NCBI GenBank assembly: GCA_003662715.1
Contig: QMYO01000043.1
Span: 1-9,465 of the forward strand
Origin: Candidatus Bathyarchaeota archaeon
GTDB lineage: Archaea > Thermoproteota > Bathyarchaeia > Bathyarchaeales > Bathyarchaeaceae
Length of the DNA: 9,465 nt
Reading direction: 5' to 3'
Positions 6,002-9,465 of the stretch are shown here, in pieces. The notes under the pieces are model-generated. The model had not been told where the DNA came from and made no database searches. It worked only from the letters and a program-made list of their open reading frames with translations. The translations under genes and the position numbers were made by a program. Every line of letters begins with the position of its first letter. Position 1 is the stretch's first letter.

Positions 6002-7270
6002 TCATCTTTCAATTATGATCGTGTCATTCGGAAGTTTACCTAAAATTTTTGCCCGTTTTTCGGTGAAGACTAAAGTGTTTATCTGATATGATACACCAAC
6101 TTTGTGCGGTAAGTAGAAATTGCTTTCATAATTGACAACCGTTCCGGGCACAAACAGTTTATCTCCAGCATCAATATCAACGTCATAAACGAATTCACCA
6201 ACCCAATCGGGAGGAAAAGCTATTCCAAGTTCGTAACCGCCATACCACCATTTATCCTGCTCAATTCCTACTTCTTGGTAATATTTCTTCATTCTTTCAT
6301 TGAACTCAGCGACTGGTAGATTTGGTCTAATCAATTCGGCTATTACGTCAAAAGCTCCTGCTGATAATTCAACGACCTTTGCTACGTCAGGATCTGGTTT
6401 CCCTATTGAATAGGTTCGTGCCATATTGGCGTGGTACCGGTTAAAAACGCCGCAGATATCAATGTTAACGATTTCTCCTTTCTTGATTTTCTTTCGACTT
6501 GCTAACGCATGTAAACAGGCACATTTAGGTCCAGATATAACAAGAACAGGTATTCCCGGGTTTTCGCCTCCTGCCTTTGCCATAGCATTAACGATTTCTC
6601 CGTAAACATCAAGCTCCGTCATTCCAGCCCTCATTATTTCCATTGCTGCTTTATGACCCACTTCAGCGATTTGCGCCGCTTTTTCTACATAAGCAATTTC
6701 TTGAGGAGACTTTATGGCACGGGCCTCCCTTACAATGTCTGTTCCGTCAATAACTCTACAGCCTTCTTTCTCTAATGCCGACTGGAACATTTCACTAACC
6801 GCCCGATTGGGTCGATAACTCCACATTTCAAGTCCGACGGTTCCGGGGAGCCATCCTTCTTTCTTCAGTTCTTGTACTATCCAAGAAAGCATTCCTGTAG
6901 TTTCAGCCGTTTCTCGATATATTCTGGTATCACTAGATATGCTCGTGTATCGGCATAGAACCTCCTCCTCTTCCGTGTCGAAGTGTATGAAGTTATCATG
7001 ATCCACATGAACAGCAATTCCGCTGAGGGGTGGCCATATCTTAGGGCTTTGGGATTGATACCATTCTGCTTGGTATCCGCTTATGTAAAAGAGGCTTTCG
7101 GGAGCTGAAAGAAAGAGAAGATCGATTTTCTCTCGAGTCATGATTTCGCGGACTCGATTCAACCGTTTTTTATATTCATTTGCAGAGAATGGAATTTCTT
7201 TGGGTGGTGAAAGATGTTTAAGAATCATTTCTTTGGCGCTGTTTTTTGCTGATATCTTTTTTCCCTCCAA
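6002..7270 (-). CDS. M24 / creatinase-fold protein with altered metal ligands
   Basis: The reading has 422 residues in two domains: an N-terminal creatinase/prolidase-type domain (about 30-180, with EYKKRLNRVREIMTREKIDL) and a C-terminal pita-bread M24 domain (about 190-410). Metal-dependent M24 peptidases use Asp, Asp, His, Glu, Glu. Here the first is D271 (VNIDICG). The second is N282 (YHANMART instead of x-SD-x-T-R). The His position is Y346 (GGYELGI instead of GHGIGL). The first Glu is E382 (NYESNFY) and the last is Q396 (GVSYQINTLVF). Three of five ligands are lost while the pocket histidine H254 (CLHALASR) remains. This resembles the metal-independent relatives creatinase and ectoine hydrolase more than Xaa-Pro peptidases. 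The substrate is unknown. The first codon is TTG at 7270 without an upstream ribosome site, so the true start is uncertain. The stop lies 19 nt from that of valS. Confidence 0.85.
   Translation of the reverse strand: MEGKKISAKNSAKEMILKHLSPPKEIPFSANEYKKRLNRVREIMTREKIDLLFLSAPESLFYISGYQAEWYQSQSPKIWPPLSGIAVHVDHDNFIHFDTEEEEVLCRYTSISSDTRIYRETAETTGMLSWIVQELKKEGWLPGTVGLEMWSYRPNRAVSEMFQSALEKEGCRVIDGTDIVREARAIKSPQEIAYVEKAAQIAEVGHKAAMEIMRAGMTELDVYGEIVNAMAKAGGENPGIPVLVISGPKCACLHALASRKKIKKGEIVNIDICGVFNRYHANMARTYSIGKPDPDVAKVVELSAGAFDVIAELIRPNLPVAEFNERMKKYYQEVGIEQDKWWYGGYELGIAFPPDWVGEFVYDVDIDAGDKLFVPGTVVNYESNFYLPHKVGVSYQINTLVFTEKRAKILGKLPNDTIIIER
7263..7268 (-). promoter_or_regulatory. Shine-Dalgarno-like GGAGGG inside the annotated start of the M24 gene
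   Basis: GGAGGG overlaps the TTG codon taken as the start and therefore cannot serve it. The codon 7 nt downstream, the spacing used by three other genes here, is ATA at 7255-7253, in the same frame. The first in-frame ATG is at 7228 and has no ribosome site. Confidence 0.45.
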
Positions 7271-7325
7271 AACATGACTTTTTGTTCTTACTTTTTATGT
7301 GGGCTGTCTTTCGATATTTGGGCTC

Positions 7326-7339
7326 ATTTTATATAAAAT
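7326..7339. promoter_or_regulatory. Palindromic TATA-like element between divergent genes
   Basis: ATTTTATATAAAAT is a perfect 14-bp palindrome in the 196-bp gap between the M24 gene (-) and the CAP-domain gene (+). On the minus strand a start about 25 nt away would fall near 7300, about 30 nt before the M24 reading frame, a good fit. On the plus strand it would give a leader of about 100 nt, a less good fit. The remainder of the gap shows no gene. Confidence 0.5.
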
Positions 7340-7401
7340 CATTGCTCATCACAAATGAAATGGGTGTACCTGAAAGGTTATCCGTGGACTCTTCTGTATT
7401 C

Positions 7402-7412
7402 ATTAATAATTT
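7402..7412 (+). promoter_or_regulatory. Possible TATA-like box of the CAP-domain gene
   Basis: ATTAATAATTT lies 55-65 nt before the ATG at 7467. A start site near 7437 would leave a short leader of about 30 nt. There is no good ribosome binding site in that leader. The evidence is composition and distance only; the palindromic box at 7326 is the competitor. Confidence 0.3.
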
Positions 7413-7466
7413 CACATGAAGGTTTAGTGAATTACCGTAGAGCTTTTAGTTCTTTAACGCATTATT

Positions 7467-8507
7467 ATGTTTGGTATGTCTAACAGAAAATATGCGTTTG
7501 ATGTATGGTCAGAGTGCAGAGTTAGAGAAACAAAAACTCTCAATGAAACTGAAGAGTTGAAATCAAAGAAACTTGCCAAGACAATTGTTGCCCTTTTGTT
7601 AATTACAATAATTCTCGGGGTGCTGCTTTGGAATGCTCCATTTATTTTCTCGACTTTTCAGAAAATTATTGGATTACAACCGTCTTCAACCTATACTCAT
7701 GAAGAGCTGGTAGAGTATGCCTTGTCTCTTATCAACTCTGATAGAACTCAGCATGGCGTACAAAACGTAAGCTTAAGTTCGGTAAATTCAGCGCAACAAC
7801 ACGCAGATAATATGCTTACGTATCAGTTCTTCAGCCATTGGGATATGAATGGCTACAAGCCATACATGAGGTACACTTTAGCTGGAGGAAAAGGCTCTGT
7901 GGCAGAGAACGTGGCATGGCAATTTAGTACTGGCACTTTTGATTTAAAAGAGGCAATAAGGAATTTGGAATGGCAAATGATGTACAACGATTCAAAGTGG
8001 GATTGGGGGCACCGCGAGAACATTCTAAATCCTTTTCATAACAAAGTCAGCATTGGCATAGCATATGACAAGCATAATCTATATCTCGTTCAAGATTTTG
8101 AGAACGATTACATTGAATGGTCCGCAATGAACGTTGCTGAGAACGGTGAAGTTACAATGAGCGGAACCTTCCAAAAAAGAGAGCTGTCAGCTGAATGGAT
8201 TAGCATATTCTATGACTCAATGCCGTTAAATCTAACATCTGAACAATTGAAAACACCAGACTACAGTGGCAGCTATACGCAAGGCACTTTTGTTGGTATG
8301 GCTGTTCCACCAGGCTACAAGTCACCAGAAGGCATTACAATAACTGCGCAGAAATGGGATCAGATAGGTAGAACCTTTCAGATTAGATTTAACCTTTCTC
8401 CCGCCTTTAATTCGTATGATGAAGGCGTTTACACATTATATCTTCAACCAGACCCAGACGTTACAGAAGATTCGCTTACGAGCTATTCTTTCTGGTATGA
8501 TGGCTAG
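7467..8507 (+). CDS. Membrane-anchored CAP/SCP-domain protein
   Basis: The product has 346 residues in three parts. A charged cytoplasmic tail (1-36) leads into one hydrophobic segment, LAKTIVALLLITIILGVLLW (36-55), with no obvious signal-peptidase site, so the rest should face outside. A CAP (SCP/PR-1/YkwD) domain covers about 78-210: EYALSLINSDRTQHGV (84-98), QHADNMLTYQFFSHWD (111-126), AENVAW (146-151) and GHRENILNPFHNKVSIGIA (181-199). H124, E147, H182 and a neighbouring acidic residue fit the usual His/Glu cavity. A beta-rich C-terminal region (about 211-346, many aromatic residues) has no family I recognise. CAP proteins are widespread and secreted; prokaryotic functions are poorly known. 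The ATG at 7467 lacks a clear ribosome site; ATG 7476 (residue 4) is an alternative. It is probably transcribed alone. Confidence 0.87.
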   Translation: MFGMSNRKYAFDVWSECRVRETKTLNETEELKSKKLAKTIVALLLITIILGVLLWNAPFIFSTFQKIIGLQPSSTYTHEELVEYALSLINSDRTQHGVQNVSLSSVNSAQQHADNMLTYQFFSHWDMNGYKPYMRYTLAGGKGSVAENVAWQFSTGTFDLKEAIRNLEWQMMYNDSKWDWGHRENILNPFHNKVSIGIAYDKHNLYLVQDFENDYIEWSAMNVAENGEVTMSGTFQKRELSAEWISIFYDSMPLNLTSEQLKTPDYSGSYTQGTFVGMAVPPGYKSPEGITITAQKWDQIGRTFQIRFNLSPAFNSYDEGVYTLYLQPDPDVTEDSLTSYSFWYDG

Positions 8508-8571
8508 AATGTGAGTGAATTGTAAAGTTATGGCGAAATCTAAAAAGGAACAAATCAGCAATAAGCCTTTC

Positions 8572-8579
8572 TTTATAAG
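8572..8579 (+). promoter_or_regulatory. Possible TATA-like box of the nucleotidyltransferase gene
   Basis: TTTATAAG in a pyrimidine-then-purine context lies about 90 nt before the UUG start at 8668. A start site near 8602 would give a leader of about 65 nt. It is 65 nt past the stop of the CAP gene, so the downstream gene may have its own promoter. Confidence 0.35.
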
Positions 8580-8655
8580 GAAAAATAGATGCGTGTCACT
8601 CAAGCTTTTTCCGTTAAACCTAAATCCTATGTTTAGTCAAACTAAGCTGAAGCAA

Positions 8656-8660
8656 GAGGT
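8656..8660 (+). promoter_or_regulatory. Ribosome binding site that sets a UUG start at 8668
   Basis: GAGGT, within AAGAGGT, lies 7 nt before TTG at 8668. An in-frame ATG at 8629 has no ribosome site and would add a 13-residue extension not expected ahead of the nucleotide-binding strand. Confidence 0.65.
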
Positions 8661-8667
8661 TGTTGTG

Positions 8668-9465
8668 TTGAAGGCGGTAATCTTAACGGCGGGCTTAGGA
8701 ACACGGCTTCTGCCCGCAACCAAAGAAACGCCCAAAGTGTTGCTTCCTATATTTGCATTGGGAAAAAATAAGAAGCTATGCGTAAAACCCGTGTTACAGC
8801 TGGTGTTCGAACAGCTATACGACGTGGGCTTCAGAGAATTCTGCTTCGTAGTGAGCAGTAGAGTTAGAAGAGCTGTAAAAAACCATTTCACACCCGACCG
8901 AGACTTCCTAAGATATCTTAAAGAAATCAACAAGCAAGAGCAAGCTGATGAGCTGAGGCAATTCTACAACAAAGTGAACAACTCCACCATAGTGTTTACG
9001 AACCAGCCGAAACCAAGAGGCACTGGAGACGCAGTTCGCAGAGTAAAAAACTTCACTGGCAACGATGTTTTTCTGCTCCATATGGGAGATGACCTAATCC
9101 TATCTAAAGACGAAAACAGCCACTTGAAAAGGTTGATGAAGGTTTTTAGGGAGCGAAACGCAGATGTCGCCTTCCTTGCTGCAAGGGTGAAAGACCCAAC
9201 CATATATGGGGTTATAGCGGGCAAACAAGTATCAGCTGAATTACATGAAGTGAAAACTATTGTCTATCAACCTAAGATTCCACCCTCAAACATATCCGAT
9301 GTTACAGCATACATGCTTAAACCCAACATTTATCCTGAAATCAAGAAAGTGAAGCCAATGGAAAAAAGTGGTGAAATATCACTGATTCCAGCCATACAAT
9401 CCTTAATAGACAAAGGAGGCAAAGTCTACGCCGTGGAACTGCGCAGAGGAGAGAAAAGAATAGAC
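8668..9465 (+). CDS. GalU-like sugar-1-phosphate nucleotidyltransferase (3' end outside window)
   Basis: An open frame of 266 codons runs to the window edge without a stop. It begins MKAVILTAGLGTRLLPATKE, the nucleotide-binding GxGTR loop of sugar-phosphate nucleotidyltransferases, followed by TPKVLLPI (20-27) with the conserved Lys. QPKPRGTGDAV (113-123) and HMGDDLIL (138-145) mark the base-binding and metal-binding sites; the GDD is the usual metal-Asp region. YGVIAG (182-187) and SDVTAYML (211-218) follow the UTP-glucose-1-phosphate uridylyltransferase pattern. The enzyme makes an NDP-sugar from NTP and a sugar-1-phosphate for glycan or envelope synthesis; UTP/glucose is most likely but thymidylyl or other specificity is not excluded. 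A short insert (FALGKNKKLCV, 28-38) precedes the KPVLQ segment. The start is UUG, chosen from its ribosome site. Confidence 0.85.
   Translation, partial: MKAVILTAGLGTRLLPATKETPKVLLPIFALGKNKKLCVKPVLQLVFEQLYDVGFREFCFVVSSRVRRAVKNHFTPDRDFLRYLKEINKQEQADELRQFYNKVNNSTIVFTNQPKPRGTGDAVRRVKNFTGNDVFLLHMGDDLILSKDENSHLKRLMKVFRERNADVAFLAARVKDPTIYGVIAGKQVSAELHEVKTIVYQPKIPPSNISDVTAYMLKPNIYPEIKKVKPMEKSGEISLIPAIQSLIDKGGKVYAVELRRGEKRID

Noticed and set aside
8629..8667. ATG at 8629 as the start of the nucleotidyltransferase
   Set aside because: It has no ribosome site, and the 13 extra residues precede the strand that normally begins these enzymes. TTG 8668 has GAGGT 7 nt upstream.
8637..9224. Two minus-strand frames (8637-8933 and 8964-9224)
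   Set aside because: Both are antisense to the nucleotidyltransferase frame, which runs unbroken to the window edge with clear family motifs.

Overview
This window looks archaeal, most likely a Thermoproteota/Bathyarchaeia-type genome; the lineage is an inference. The signs are a tRNA-Leu gene interrupted by a bulge-helix-bulge intron, an archaeal-type valyl-tRNA synthetase, a KaiC-like RecA-fold ATPase, a stand-alone EF-Tu-domain-II protein, A/T-rich TATA-like boxes ahead of genes, and several UUG starts placed 7 nt after purine-rich ribosome binding sites.

Layout. Positions 1-600 (+) hold tRNA-Leu(CAA) with a 33-nt intron and a small translation-factor-like gene. Positions 695-921 (+) hold the decayed N-terminal remnant of a class V aminotransferase/cysteine desulfurase gene. 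Positions 926-3290 (-) form a compact operon read from right to left: a TPP riboswitch, then thiT (thiamine-binding subunit of an ECF transporter), a KaiC-like ATPase, and an AIR-synthase/HypE/ThiL-fold protein, with gaps of 12 and 14 nt. valS (+) starts at 3529 after an A/T-rich promoter region and converges on an M24/creatinase-fold gene (-, to about 7270) with 19 nt between their stops. The M24 gene diverges from a membrane-anchored CAP/SCP-domain protein (+, 7467-8507); a perfectly palindromic TATA-like element lies between them. A GalU-like sugar-phosphate nucleotidyltransferase (+, from 8668) runs off the right edge.

How the genes work together. The clearest unit is the thiamine operon. 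The riboswitch should sense TPP and hide the thiT ribosome binding site, because the GGAGG sequence is itself part of aptamer stem P4. The two downstream genes are in the same transcription unit. One has a P-loop, and the other belongs to the superfamily that includes thiamine-monophosphate kinase ThiL. This suggests, without proving, that the operon imports thiamine and phosphorylates it to the cofactor. The remaining genes (valS, the M24 protein, the CAP protein and the nucleotidyltransferase) appear to be separately transcribed housekeeping or envelope functions. No mobile element, CRISPR array or phage gene was seen.
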